A stretch of DNA of 64,000 nt from an uncultured Bacilli bacterium (GCA_934148845.1 CAKPDH010000003.1:132492-196491), one strand, 5' to 3'; counted from the stretch's first letter, positions 42,183 through 51,641 are shown. Notes: generated by a model not told the origin, from the letters alone. Numbers and translations are program-made.

Positions 42183-44195
42183 ATGAAAAAATATAAATTT
42201 TATATAAATAATTTAGATTGCGCTATGTGTTCTAAAGAAGTTGAAGAAGGATTAAATAAATTTGATTATTTAAATGATGTAGTTGTAAATTTTAATACTT
42301 CTAGAATATCTTTTTCATCAGATAATAATATAACTGTTGAAAAATTAAATAGTTTAGTAAAAAAAATAGAACCTGATGCTTATGTAACTGACTCTATTGT
42401 AACAAGTTCTAGGGAATATCATTTATTTATTCTTGTAATTGGAATTGTTTTTGCCATACTTGCATGTTTTATAAATATAAAAGCGATTAGGTATGTACTT
42501 TATTTAATATCATATATATTACTTTTATATAGACCATTTATAAATACAATTAAAAGTAAATCTTTAAATGAGAATGCACTTATTACCATATCTTGTATTG
42601 GAGCGTTTTTAATTGGAGAATTTATGGAAGGTGTTATGGTAGTATCACTTTATCTTATAGGAAAAATATTAGAAGAAAAAGCTATTAATAGATCTAAAAA
42701 ATCAATAGAAGATTTAATGAATTTAAAAGAATTAAATGCTTATGTAAAAAAGGATAATAAAATAGTAAGTGTTTCTGTTGAAGATATAAAAGTAGGAGAT
42801 ATTATAGTAGTAAAAAAGGGAGAAAAGATTCCAGTAGATGGTGTAGTTATAAAAGGTAGTACTAATCTTGATACTTCAATGTTAACAGGTGAAAGTGAAA
42901 AAAAATTTGTAACAATCAATGATGAAATATTATCTGGATGTATAAATGATGGAGATATTGTGCATATAAAAGCCTTAAAACCATATAGTGAATCAGTAGT
43001 ATCTCAAATATTAGATTTGCTTTTAAGTGCTACAGATAAGAAAACTAAAACAGAAACAGTGGTGTCTAAAATAAGTAAAGTATATACTCCAATAATTATA
43101 ATACTTGCTTTAGTAATTTTATTTACTTTTCCATTAGTTTTTAATATAACATATAAAAACAGTATTTATAGAGCTCTTACATTTTTAGTTGTATCTTGTC
43201 CTTGTGCTATAGCTATATCTGTACCACTATCATATTTTGCTGGTATTGGAATAGCTAGTAAAAATGGTATTTTAATAAAAGGTAGTAATTATTTAGATAA
43301 TTTATCAAAAGTAAATAATATTATTTTTGATAAGACTGGTACACTTACAAATGGTACTTTTAAAGTAAAGAGTATTAATATATATGATAAAAAGTATACA
43401 AAAGAAGATGTTATAGATATATTAGTGTCTGGTGAAGAAGGATCTAATCATCCAATAGCTAACTCTATTATGAAATTAAAAAATGAAAAAACTCGTATAT
43501 TAGATATTACAGATTATAAAGAAATAAATGGTTTTGGAATATCATTTAAAATTAATAATGACAATATTTGTATAGGTAATAAGTGTCTATATGATTGTAA
43601 ACATAATGCCTATATACATTTAAGTATTAATAATAAACATATTGCATCTATACATATTGATGATGGTATAAAAGAAGGTGCTTTTGATACAATTAAGTAT
43701 TTAAAGAAAAATAATATAAAACCTATAATGTTTACTGGTGATAAAAAAGAAGTAGCTATAAGTATAGGTAAAAAATTAGAAATAGAAGATGTTAGGTATG
43801 AAATGTTACCTACAGATAAATTTAACTCATATGATGAAATTATGGAAAGTGGTATTACTGCGTTTGTTGGAGATGGTGTAAATGATGCTCCTGTATTAAA
43901 ACGTGCTTTGGTAGGTATTTCTATGGGAGGAATAGGCTCACAGTCTGCTATAGAAGCAAGTGATATTGTACTTATGAATGATGATTTAAATAAAATACCT
44001 CTTGCTATTAAAATATCAAAATATACAAATAAAATAATTAAATATAACTTAATATTTGCTTTAACTGTAAAATTATTTGTATTAATATTAAGCATACTTG
44101 GTCTATCTTCCATGTGGATGGCAGTATTTGCTGATACAGGAGTAACTTTACTTACTATTTTAAATAGTTTACGAATAATATTTAAATTTAATTGA
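42183..44195 (+). CDS. cadA: P1B-type heavy-metal ATPase, CadA/ZntA-like
   Basis: 670 aa. The N-terminal HMA domain carries LDCAMCS (Cys13, Cys16). Membrane segments, the actuator domain (TSMLTGESEKK), the transmembrane CPC motif (Cys339-Pro-Cys341), DKTGT phosphorylation site at Asp383, the HP motif (SNHPIA) and GDGVNDAPVL follow in order. The last membrane segment has DTGVTLLTILNSLR, typical of the Zn/Cd/Pb subgroup rather than copper pumps. It exports divalent metal ions. ATG two bases after the cadC stop, same operon. Confidence 0.93.
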   Translation: MKKYKFYINNLDCAMCSKEVEEGLNKFDYLNDVVVNFNTSRISFSSDNNITVEKLNSLVKKIEPDAYVTDSIVTSSREYHLFILVIGIVFAILACFINIKAIRYVLYLISYILLLYRPFINTIKSKSLNENALITISCIGAFLIGEFMEGVMVVSLYLIGKILEEKAINRSKKSIEDLMNLKELNAYVKKDNKIVSVSVEDIKVGDIIVVKKGEKIPVDGVVIKGSTNLDTSMLTGESEKKFVTINDEILSGCINDGDIVHIKALKPYSESVVSQILDLLLSATDKKTKTETVVSKISKVYTPIIIILALVILFTFPLVFNITYKNSIYRALTFLVVSCPCAIAISVPLSYFAGIGIASKNGILIKGSNYLDNLSKVNNIIFDKTGTLTNGTFKVKSINIYDKKYTKEDVIDILVSGEEGSNHPIANSIMKLKNEKTRILDITDYKEINGFGISFKINNDNICIGNKCLYDCKHNAYIHLSINNKHIASIHIDDGIKEGAFDTIKYLKKNNIKPIMFTGDKKEVAISIGKKLEIEDVRYEMLPTDKFNSYDEIMESGITAFVGDGVNDAPVLKRALVGISMGGIGSQSAIEASDIVLMNDDLNKIPLAIKISKYTNKIIKYNLIFALTVKLFVLILSILGLSSMWMAVFADTGVTLLTILNSLRIIFKFN

Positions 44196-44241
44196 TTTTT
44201 ACAAATAAATATATTAAACTATTTATTAGAGGGTAGATAAT

Positions 44242-45543
44242 ATGAATAGTTATAGAAAAAAACAATTATTAACTGTAGCAGTGTTATTTATTATGATAGC
44301 AGGTCTTTCAATAGGATTTTCTGCATTATCTAAAGTTTTAAATATTGAAACTGATATATCAGTTAATCCTAATAAAGAACTTAAAGTCTTATTTTCATCT
44401 TCAAATGATGGAGTAAAGACTGATTCTATAATTCCAAATAAAAGCGTTGATACGATAAGCGCTAATAATGGTATTATAGATAATAGTACTAATCCTAAAG
44501 TAAAAAATTTAGGAGCAACATTTACTACTCCTGGGGAAAGTGTTAAATATGAATTTTATGTAAAAAATATAGGAAGTATCAAAGCATATTTAACTAATGT
44601 AAAATTTAATAATGCTCAAGGTAGCGAATCTTATAAAAATTGTGTTCCAAATAGTGGAACATCTAATTCAAGTGTAGATAGTGCTTGTAATGGAATTAAA
44701 GTAAGTTTAAAATTTGAAAACAGTCTAGATGAATATACTAATACAACAGAGGTATCTAATCATCCTATAGATATAAATGGAGTAGAAAAAATAACTGTAA
44801 CTTTAGTATATGAAGAAGGTAGTAGTGTATCAAATGAAAGCTTTAAGGTATATTATGGTTCGATTGAACTTATATATAGTTCTATTAGTTCAGGCTCTCA
44901 AACTATAGTAGATGAAGATAAAGCCTGCACTGTAATAAGCGGTGATGGAACAAATATAGGTGATGAAATCAAATGTGGAACAGAAGAATTTTATGTAATC
45001 ACAAATGATGGAAATAATATAAGTATGCTTGCAAAGTATAATTTAAACGTAGGTGGAAGTTATGATGGAGAAACTATTACTAATTATGCAAATCCAACAG
45101 GAAAGCAATCTTCGAATATGAAAGGTGCATATTTGCCAAAAGATGATGGGATTTGTACCGTGGCTAATCCATGCGAAGGTGTCTTGGAATATTCATCGTC
45201 ATCTGCTAATTATGATTCAGACAGTGTAAAGAAGTACGTAGACGCATATAGAAATATTCTAGTATCAGAAGGATTAAACGATGCAACTACATCTGCTTCA
45301 TTAATTACTTTAGATACATTAACAGAGGTATTATCTTGTTCTTTAGATAAGGGATGCCCTATTACAAGTCCTTGGATTTATAGTACAACGTATTATACTA
45401 GATCACTTAATGAAAGTGGTAATAAAATATATATAGTACATACATCTAATGCAATTTTTGAGGGAGGCTGGAAAATTGAAAGTGATCCACATTTTTTTAC
45501 AGGCGTACGTCCAGTAATAACTATAAGTACATCTGAAATTTAG
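44242..45543 (+). CDS. Secreted surface protein with SipW/TasA-like N-terminus
   Basis: 433 aa. The N-terminus MNSYRKKQLLTVAVLF...GLSIGFSALSKVLNIE matches the signal region of TasA/CalY-type SipW-dependent proteins, and the same pattern recurs in the gene at 63902. A beta-rich domain (KYEFYVKNIGSIKAYL) follows, then a C-terminal domain with paired cysteines (CSLDKGC, CTVANPC) ending GVRPVITISTSEI, a tail seen in surface-protein modules of gut Firmicutes. AGAGGGTAG precedes the ATG. It is likely exported and cell-surface bound. The exact family is unresolved. Confidence 0.72.
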   Translation: MNSYRKKQLLTVAVLFIMIAGLSIGFSALSKVLNIETDISVNPNKELKVLFSSSNDGVKTDSIIPNKSVDTISANNGIIDNSTNPKVKNLGATFTTPGESVKYEFYVKNIGSIKAYLTNVKFNNAQGSESYKNCVPNSGTSNSSVDSACNGIKVSLKFENSLDEYTNTTEVSNHPIDINGVEKITVTLVYEEGSSVSNESFKVYYGSIELIYSSISSGSQTIVDEDKACTVISGDGTNIGDEIKCGTEEFYVITNDGNNISMLAKYNLNVGGSYDGETITNYANPTGKQSSNMKGAYLPKDDGICTVANPCEGVLEYSSSSANYDSDSVKKYVDAYRNILVSEGLNDATTSASLITLDTLTEVLSCSLDKGCPITSPWIYSTTYYTRSLNESGNKIYIVHTSNAIFEGGWKIESDPHFFTGVRPVITISTSEI

Positions 45544-45566
45544 ATAGCAAATGTTATCTTTTTTTA
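45542..45566 (+). terminator. Terminator after the 433-aa surface protein
   Basis: AGATAGC/GTTATCT (one G-U pair), AAAT loop, then seven Ts. Confidence 0.75.
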
Positions 45567-45631
45567 TACGTTTGATAATTTGGTAAAAATGTTAATTTAC
45601 AAATTAGAAAGTGAGATTTTATGTTTAAAAT

Positions 45632-45734
45632 AGCAAAATTAATTAAATAATCTTTTTCTCCTCCATTATAAATATAAATAGATTGTTCACTTCCGCAAAA
45701 TCCTATTTGAGCATCACCAGATATAACTGACGCA
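45632..45734 (-). repeat. 103-bp inverted copy of the substrate-binding protein gene
   Basis: The sequence is the exact reverse complement of 47622-47724, inside the ABC substrate-binding protein gene. It begins 12 bases after an ATG with a GTGAGA site (45621) and ends where the beta-helix reading frame starts. Stop codons interrupt all sense use of it. It has no recognisable mobile ends. Confidence 0.97.
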
Positions 45735-46670
45735 ACTGGTGCAAATGGTGTATTTAGTTATGGAGGGTCTGCTACTACAAATAATAGTGCTAGTGATGGT
45801 ACAACAATTAATATAAGCAATTCTAAAATAACTACTTCTAAGGATAATTCAGGTGGAATTATGACAACAGGTGGTGGTATAACAAATGCATATAACCTTG
45901 ATATAACAACAAGTGGAACTTCAAGTGCAGCAATTAGAAGTGATAGAGATGGAGGAACAGTATATGTTGATAAAGGTACATATAAAACGACTGGTAAAGG
46001 TTCACCTGCAATATATTCAACCGCAGATATAACTGTAAAGAATGCTAGTCTAATTTCAACTGCATCTGAAGGAATTGTAATTGAGGGTATGAACAAAGTA
46101 ACAATTGAAAATGTAGAATTAACTGACACTAACAATGTTTTAAATGGTCAATCTACAACTTACAAAAATATATTTTTATACCAATCAATGAGTGGAGATG
46201 CAGCAGATGGTGAGTCAGTATTTACTTCTAAAGATAGTACTATAACTACTAATAATGATGATACATTTTATATAACTAATACTACTGCAACAATTAATTT
46301 AGAAAATAATAAAATAATAAATAATGATAAATCAGGTAATTTTTTAAGAGCAAAGTCTGATTCCTGGGGTAATAGTAATTCTAATGGTGGTAATGTTACA
46401 GTTAATTTAACAAGTCAAAAAATTACTGGTAATATAGTAATTGATAAAATATCAACACTTTTTATGAATATGAACGCATCATATTATGAAGGAACAATCA
46501 ATGCTGATAATACTGCAAAAGAAATAAATTTAGTATTAGATAGCAACTCTAAAATTAAATTAACTGGTGATAGTTATGTTACTTCATTAGAAAATGCAGA
46601 TAAAACAAATAGTAATATTGATTTTAATGGATATAAATTATATGTAAACGGAATTTTATTAAATTCATAA
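45735..46670 (+). pseudogene. 5'-truncated beta-helix surface protein gene
   Basis: An open frame runs from the junction at 45735 to the stop at 46670 (about 311 codons) without a signal peptide. Its sequence is Thr/Asn/Ser-rich with repeated short turns (TGANGVFSYGG, TSSAAIRSDRDGGTVYV, GSPAIYSTADITVKNAS, STASEGIVIEGMNKVTIENV), typical of right-handed beta-helix adhesins. The normal N-terminus is missing: upstream in the frame lies a stop at 45708 within the inverted copy. An ATG at 45621 with a good ribosome site reads MFKIAK and then meets a stop, probably the remnant of the true start. An internal ATG at 45861 would lack a signal. Possibly inactive. Confidence 0.7.
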
Positions 46671-46680
46671 TTAATACTTA

Positions 46681-46709
46681 TTGACAAATTAGTCTAGTAG
46701 TAATATTAT
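46681..46709 (+). promoter_or_regulatory. Promoter of the 197-aa gene
   Basis: TTGACA (46681-46686), 17-nt spacer, TATTAT (46704-46709). Confidence 0.7.
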
Positions 46710-46730
46710 ATACACTAAAAAGAGGTAATT

Positions 46731-47324
46731 ATGGAAAAAAAGACAACAAATTTAATAGATATAAATGACGACAATATTAATTCAGTACTATTTTTAGAGT
46801 ATATAAAATCATATGGATTTGATCCTATTTGCTATAATAATATATTAGAATTATTTCAGTCAGTAAAAGGTTCTATGTCGCAATTTTTAAGTTCTTATAA
46901 AACGTATTTATTATCAAGTAGTGTAAATTATAACGAACTAGATAAATTTAAAATGAATGGGGCCTTAGGATATATAGAAAAAGATAGTATATGTATTCCT
47001 AAAAGTTTAGTAAATGATGATAGGTTTTATAAAAAATTAAATATGCAAGGTAACTATTTAAAACCTAATATAAATGATTTTGATGTAATTATTGCTAATG
47101 GAATATCTTCACAACTTTACAATATATCAAGATTTAATCAAGATATATATCTAGGAATATGCATAGATAGTAATAATAAAAGTAAAGATTCAATATTTAG
47201 AATATACAAGTCATTTAAAGATTTACTTAATAATTCTTCAAATGAGTATACGTACGATCAAGATAAAATATCAACACTTTCAAAAGAATTGTGTATTGTA
47301 AAAAAGAAAATATTCAAGATATAA
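46731..47324 (+). CDS. Unknown 197-aa protein
   Basis: 197 aa, cytosolic, no signal peptide or obvious domain. AGAGGTAATT precedes the ATG, and the gene has its own consensus promoter and a clear terminator, so it is a real single gene. Short stretches such as YIEKDSICIPKSLVNDDRFYK and DVIIANGISSQLYN look like a folded alpha/beta protein. I cannot assign a family. It lies within the segment flanked by the 103-bp inverted repeats. Confidence 0.65.
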   Translation: MEKKTTNLIDINDDNINSVLFLEYIKSYGFDPICYNNILELFQSVKGSMSQFLSSYKTYLLSSSVNYNELDKFKMNGALGYIEKDSICIPKSLVNDDRFYKKLNMQGNYLKPNINDFDVIIANGISSQLYNISRFNQDIYLGICIDSNNKSKDSIFRIYKSFKDLLNNSSNEYTYDQDKISTLSKELCIVKKKIFKI

Positions 47325-47338
47325 CTTGGATATTTTTT
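47307..47338 (+). terminator. Terminator after the 197-aa gene
   Basis: AAAATATTCAAG/CTTGGATATTTT, twelve pairs with one G-U, then Ts. Confidence 0.8.
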
Positions 47339-47388
47339 GTAACTTAATAAATATCCCTTGAATATAATAGATTGATAGGAGGAATATT

Positions 47389-48384
47389 TTGAAAAAAATA
47401 ATTATAACTATAAGTGCATTTGTTATACTTGCTATTATAGCTTTTGGTATATTATACAAAAAAGATAATAAGAAAAATAACGATCTTAAAAAAATAACAG
47501 TAACTGAAGTAGCTCATAGTATTTTTTATACACCTATGTATGTAGCTTCATCCCTTGGATATTTTACTGAAGAAGGTCTTGATGTTTCAATTGTACTAAC
47601 AAGTGGTGCTGATAGTGTAGCTGCGTCAGTTATATCTGGTGATGCTCAAATAGGATTTTGCGGAAGTGAACAATCTATTTATATTTATAATGGAGGAGAA
47701 AAAGATTATTTAATTAATTTTGCTGGTTTAACTAAAAGGGATGGAAGTTTTATAGTAGGTAGAAAAAAAGAACAAATAAATGTAGAAGATTTATATGGTA
47801 AGCATATAATTGCTGGACGCGAAGGTGGAATGCCAGCTATGACATTAGCATATACATTAAATCAAAAAAACATTAAATTAAGTGATTTAAACTTTGATAC
47901 TTCAATAGCTTTTCAATCTATGGCAGGTGCATTTATAGGAGGAACAGGGGATTATGTAGCGCTTTTTGAACCTACAGCTTTAAAACTTGAAAAAGAAGGT
48001 AAGGGTTATGTAGTTGCTTCTTTAGGTAAAATGGGTGGAGAAGTACCATATACAACTTTCCAAGCTAAGAAAAGCTATATAGAAGCAAATGAAGATGTTA
48101 TAGAAGGCTTTACAAGAGCTATACAAAAAGGAATAGATTATACAATGAACAATACTGATGAAGTTTTAGCAAATACAATAAAAGACTATTTTACTGATAC
48201 GTCTATAGAAGATTTAGAAGAAGTTATTAAAAGATATAGAGAAAACGATTCTTGGTATAAAACTACTTATATAACTGAAGAAGGCTTTAAAAGAGTAGAA
48301 GAGATTATGGAAAATTCAGGTAAATTAGATAAAAAAAGTCCATATGATAAATTAGTTTATAATAAATATTCAAAAAACGCTTAG
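47389..48384 (+). CDS. NMT1/SsuA/ThiY-type substrate-binding protein
   Basis: 331 aa from a TTG start after AGGAGG. An N-terminal membrane segment (residues 3-23) without a lipobox cysteine suggests anchoring to the membrane rather than a lipoprotein. The periplasmic-binding-like core has VAHSIFYTPMYVASSLGYF, SGADSVAASVISGDAQIGF and AGREGGMPAMTLAY, the NMT1 pattern seen in pyrimidine, sulfonate and nitrate uptake. No permease or ATPase gene is near, so the ligand is unknown. Bases 47622-47724 occur as a perfect inverted copy at 45632-45734. Confidence 0.87.
   Translation: MKKIIITISAFVILAIIAFGILYKKDNKKNNDLKKITVTEVAHSIFYTPMYVASSLGYFTEEGLDVSIVLTSGADSVAASVISGDAQIGFCGSEQSIYIYNGGEKDYLINFAGLTKRDGSFIVGRKKEQINVEDLYGKHIIAGREGGMPAMTLAYTLNQKNIKLSDLNFDTSIAFQSMAGAFIGGTGDYVALFEPTALKLEKEGKGYVVASLGKMGGEVPYTTFQAKKSYIEANEDVIEGFTRAIQKGIDYTMNNTDEVLANTIKDYFTDTSIEDLEEVIKRYRENDSWYKTTYITEEGFKRVEEIMENSGKLDKKSPYDKLVYNKYSKNA
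47622..47724 (+). repeat. Source copy of the 103-bp inverted repeat
   Basis: In-frame part of the substrate-binding gene, encoding about residues 79-112; the exact reverse complement lies at 45632-45734. Because it is coherent coding sequence here and out of context there, this copy is the likely source. Confidence 0.95.
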
Positions 48385-48396
48385 TCGTTTTTTCTT
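48372..48396 (+). terminator. Terminator after the substrate-binding protein gene
   Basis: AAAAAACG/CGTTTTTT with a CTTAGT loop overlapping the stop. Confidence 0.75.
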
Positions 48397-48420
48397 TATA
48401 TATGAAATTGTATTTTTTTA

Positions 48421-48449
48421 TTGATATCAAAACTTATGTTTGGTATAAT
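48421..48449 (+). promoter_or_regulatory. Promoter of pcrA
   Basis: TTGATA (48421-48426), 17-nt spacer, TATAAT (48444-48449) with an upstream TG. Confidence 0.7.
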
Positions 48450-48469
48450 TTATATGGAAGGTATGAAAT

Positions 48470-50569
48470 ATGAATTTAGACAATTTAAATAACGAACAAA
48501 AAGAAGCTGTTATTAATACAGAAGGACCTATGTTAATACTTGCGGGAGCTGGATCTGGTAAGACAAAAGTATTAACAACTAAAATAGCATATTTAATAAA
48601 GAATAATAATGTAGATCCTTACAATATACTTGCTATTACATTTACAAATAAAGCTGCAAATGAAATGAAAACACGTGTAAATAATTTAATAGATTCTACA
48701 AGTGATATGCAAATATCAACATTTCATTCATTTGGATTATCAATAATAAAAAAGCATTATAAGTTACTTGATTTAAAATCAAATTTTACAATAATTGATT
48801 CTGATGATTCGCTTTTAACAGTAAAAAAAATATTAAAAGAAATGAATCTTGATCCTAAATATTATAATCCTAAAATGATTAGAAATAAAATTAGTAGTGC
48901 TAAAAATGAACTTGTAGATCCCTTGGAACTTTCTAATTTTTCAAATAATGAAATAGATGATATAGTTGTAAAAGTATATGAAAAATATCAAGCAAAATTA
49001 AAAGCTAATAATAGTGTTGACTTTGATGATCTACTTATGTTACCTATTATTTTATTTAATAAAAATAAGTCAGTATTAGAATATTATCAAAATAGATTTA
49101 AATATATATTAATAGATGAATATCAGGATACTAATAAAGTACAGTATATACTAACTAAATATTTAAGTGCTAAATATAAAAATATATGTGTAGTAGGTGA
49201 TCCTGATCAAAGTATATATGGATTTAGAGGATCTAATTATAAAAATATTTTAAATTTTGAACATGATTATAAGAATACTAAAGTAATAATGCTTAAGCAA
49301 AATTATAGATCGACTAAAAATATACTTGGGGTTGCAAATAGTGTAATAAAAAATAATAAAAATAGAAAAGAAAAAGAATTATGGACTAAAAATGATTCTG
49401 GTAGTAAGGTTGTTTATAAAAGATTAGATGATGAGAAGAGTGAAGCAAAATATGTTTGTGAGAAAATAAAAGAATTAATTCTTAATAATGAACCAAGAGA
49501 AGAGATCGCAGTTCTTTATAGAACAAATGCGCAATCAAGAAATATAGAAGATGCACTTTTGAAATCTAATATTCCATATAAAGTTGTTGGCAGTTTTTAT
49601 TTTTATAATAGAAAAGAAATAAAAGATTTAATAGCTTATTTAAAATTAATTTATAATCCAAATGATGATTTAAGCCTAGATAGAATTATAAATGTGCCAA
49701 AAAGGGGCATCGGACTTAAAACTATGGAAAACTTAACAACTAAAGCAAGTATATTAAATGATAGTATTTTTAATATAATAGATAGTGGTAAAGAATTAGA
49801 ATTTAAAAAATTAATATTGAGTTTTATTGATGAGAGTGAAGATATGACGCTTACAGAACTTGTTGACTTAATATTAGATAAAACTGGAATAAGAAGTGAA
49901 CTAGAAAAAGAAGATACTATAGAGTCAAATTCAAGACTTGAAAATTTAGAAGAATTTAAATCAGTAACTAAAAGTTTTGAAGATAAATTTGGAGTTATTT
50001 CATTATCAGAATTTTTAGATGAAATAAGTCTAGTAAGCGATCTTGAAGAATATAAAAATAGAAAAGATGTTGTTACTCTTATGACTGTCCATTCTGCAAA
50101 AGGACTTGAATTTGATAATGTGTTTATTATTGGCCTTGAAGAAAATATATTTCCTCATACACTTTCTCTAAATAGTAATGATGATTTAGAAGAAGAGAGA
50201 AGATTATTTTATGTTGCAACAACTAGAGCAAGAAAAAATCTTTATCTGTTAAACTCCAAGAAAAGATTATTATTTGGACAAGATGGTTATAACGAAGTAA
50301 GTAGATTCATATTTGAAATAGATAAAGACTTTTTACAATTAGAAAAAGGAAAAAATAAAGTATCAGCTCTAGATAATAAAGTAAAAAGATCTAATAATAA
50401 TGTAGATTCTAACTGCAGTTATGAATTGGGAGAAAAGGTTTCACATCAAGAATTTGGAATAGGCGTTATAGTAGGTATAGATAAATCAGTACTTACAATT
50501 GCATTTGAGTATCCTGTTGGAATTAAAAAAATGATTAAAGGTCATAAAAGTATAAAAAAAATATCTTAA
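48470..50569 (+). CDS. pcrA: UvrD/Rep-type DNA helicase PcrA
   Basis: 699 aa, SF1A helicase. Motifs: Q motif NLNNEQKEAV, Walker A LAGAGSGKTK, motif Ia ITFTNKAANEMKTR, DEYQDTN (motif II), GDPDQSIYGFRGS (III), QNYRST (IV), TVHSAKGLEFD (V) and VATTRARKNLYL (VI). The C-terminal Tudor-like domain that contacts RNA polymerase is present (LGEKVSHQEFGIGVIVG). PcrA unwinds 3'-5' and acts in replication, repair and removal of RecA and R-loops. ligA, often adjacent, is absent. Confidence 0.96.
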   Translation: MNLDNLNNEQKEAVINTEGPMLILAGAGSGKTKVLTTKIAYLIKNNNVDPYNILAITFTNKAANEMKTRVNNLIDSTSDMQISTFHSFGLSIIKKHYKLLDLKSNFTIIDSDDSLLTVKKILKEMNLDPKYYNPKMIRNKISSAKNELVDPLELSNFSNNEIDDIVVKVYEKYQAKLKANNSVDFDDLLMLPIILFNKNKSVLEYYQNRFKYILIDEYQDTNKVQYILTKYLSAKYKNICVVGDPDQSIYGFRGSNYKNILNFEHDYKNTKVIMLKQNYRSTKNILGVANSVIKNNKNRKEKELWTKNDSGSKVVYKRLDDEKSEAKYVCEKIKELILNNEPREEIAVLYRTNAQSRNIEDALLKSNIPYKVVGSFYFYNRKEIKDLIAYLKLIYNPNDDLSLDRIINVPKRGIGLKTMENLTTKASILNDSIFNIIDSGKELEFKKLILSFIDESEDMTLTELVDLILDKTGIRSELEKEDTIESNSRLENLEEFKSVTKSFEDKFGVISLSEFLDEISLVSDLEEYKNRKDVVTLMTVHSAKGLEFDNVFIIGLEENIFPHTLSLNSNDDLEEERRLFYVATTRARKNLYLLNSKKRLLFGQDGYNEVSRFIFEIDKDFLQLEKGKNKVSALDNKVKRSNNNVDSNCSYELGEKVSHQEFGIGVIVGIDKSVLTIAFEYPVGIKKMIKGHKSIKKIS

Positions 50570-50637
50570 CTTCTTGAAAATAATAAAAAAATATAGTATA
50601 TTTTATTTATGGTATGTTTATATTATATGGAGGTAGT

Positions 50638-51000
50638 ATGATTATAGGTGCAGATAGAAAAAAACTTGAAGAAGAAAAACAAAATATATATTATAAACTG
50701 TTAAATGCAACTAATTCTAAGGATATAACTATTGATGAGATCAATGCACTTAAATCTGAACTAAAACATGTTGATTTACAGCTTGATAAATTGATTGGCA
50801 CAAATGAGAAGGAAAGACTTGAAAAACTTAATGATTATAAATCTCAAAAAAGTAACAAAGATATAAAGAGATATAGAGACTTTAAAAATAAATATAAAGC
50901 TATTAGTAAAATTACTATTTCTACAAAACATATGTTAAATGTAATAGATAAATTAAATAAAGAGTATTATGTGGATTCAGTAGTAAAGGTAAAGTCATAA
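50638..51000 (+). CDS. Coiled-coil protein of unknown function
   Basis: 120 aa from the ATG at 50638 after GGAGGTAGT; an upstream frame covers the ribosome site. The N-terminal two thirds is charged helix or coiled coil (DRKKLEEEKQNIYYKLL, EINALKSELKHVDLQLDKL). No membrane segment. The next gene starts two bases after its stop, suggesting a pair. No family recognised. Confidence 0.6.
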   Translation: MIIGADRKKLEEEKQNIYYKLLNATNSKDITIDEINALKSELKHVDLQLDKLIGTNEKERLEKLNDYKSQKSNKDIKRYRDFKNKYKAISKITISTKHMLNVIDKLNKEYYVDSVVKVKS

Positions 51001-51001
51001 T

Positions 51002-51301
51002 ATGGAAGTTCAGAAAGAAGCTTTTGCAGGTTTAATAGAATATTATAAAAAGTTACCTATAAGTGAAAAAAGAAATGAAATCATAAATGTCCTTGAAGAA
51101 ATAATATCTTGTTATACTAAAATATGTGTTAGTATGAATATAGTTCCCGATATGTCTTTAAATAAAGAAATGTTAAATATAAAAACTAACGAAGTAGAAG
51201 AAAATGAATTTTTAGAAGCTATTTTTGCATATTTGAATGCACTTCAAGATATAAGCTCACAATTTATAGACGCAATGTCTAATATATTGGAAAAAAAGTA
51301 G
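51002..51301 (+). CDS. Small helical protein of unknown function
   Basis: 99 aa, helical, with two cysteines in the second helix (ISCYTKICVS). ATG starts two bases after the coiled-coil gene, so the two are likely cotranslated. The C-terminal part (FLEAIFAYLNALQDISSQF) looks like an amphipathic bundle. It is followed by a weak hairpin (ATAGAT/ATCTAT). No family recognised. Confidence 0.58.
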   Translation: MEVQKEAFAGLIEYYKKLPISEKRNEIINVLEEIISCYTKICVSMNIVPDMSLNKEMLNIKTNEVEENEFLEAIFAYLNALQDISSQFIDAMSNILEKK

Positions 51302-51374
51302 TTATAGATGTTGATTTTTAAATCTATTTGTTATATACTGAGTATGTTAAATAATAACGAAGGGAGATGCTTTT

Positions 51375-51641
51375 ATGAAAATAACGTCAGTTTATGTTAA
51401 CAAAAAAAGTGAAAATGGTAGAATGAAAGGAACAGCAACAGTCGTAATAGACGAATGCTTTAGAATTCGTGATATTAGAATTATTGAAAAAGATGGAAAA
51501 CTTATTCTTGCTATGCCAAGTAGAAAAAATCCAGAAGGAAAATATCATGATATAGCTCATCCTCTAAATCAAGAAACTAGAAGTATGTTTGAGGAAGCAA
51601 TCTTTGAAGAATATAATAAAGTAGAAGAAGAAAACTCATAA
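51375..51641 (+). CDS. spoVG: Regulator SpoVG
   Basis: 88 aa. It starts MKITSVYVNKKSENGRMKG and contains VIDECFRIRDIRII, GKLILAMPSRKN and HPLNQETRSMFEEA, which are diagnostic for SpoVG. It is an RNA- or DNA-binding regulator linked to cortex formation, asymmetric division and virulence in Gram-positives. AAGGGAGATG precedes the ATG. It is followed by a terminator, then by yabP; in B. subtilis spoVG lies near purR and the yab sporulation genes. Confidence 0.96.
   Translation: MKITSVYVNKKSENGRMKGTATVVIDECFRIRDIRIIEKDGKLILAMPSRKNPEGKYHDIAHPLNQETRSMFEEAIFEEYNKVEEENS

Noticed and set aside
45758..46135. Reverse-strand ORF of 125 codons
   Set aside because: It is the shadow of the repetitive beta-helix frame; its hydrophobic pattern results from complementing Thr/Asn codons.
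45632..47724. Invertible phase-variation switch using the 103-bp repeats
   Set aside because: Inverting the segment would cut the substrate-binding gene and not restore the surface gene; no recombinase lies nearby.
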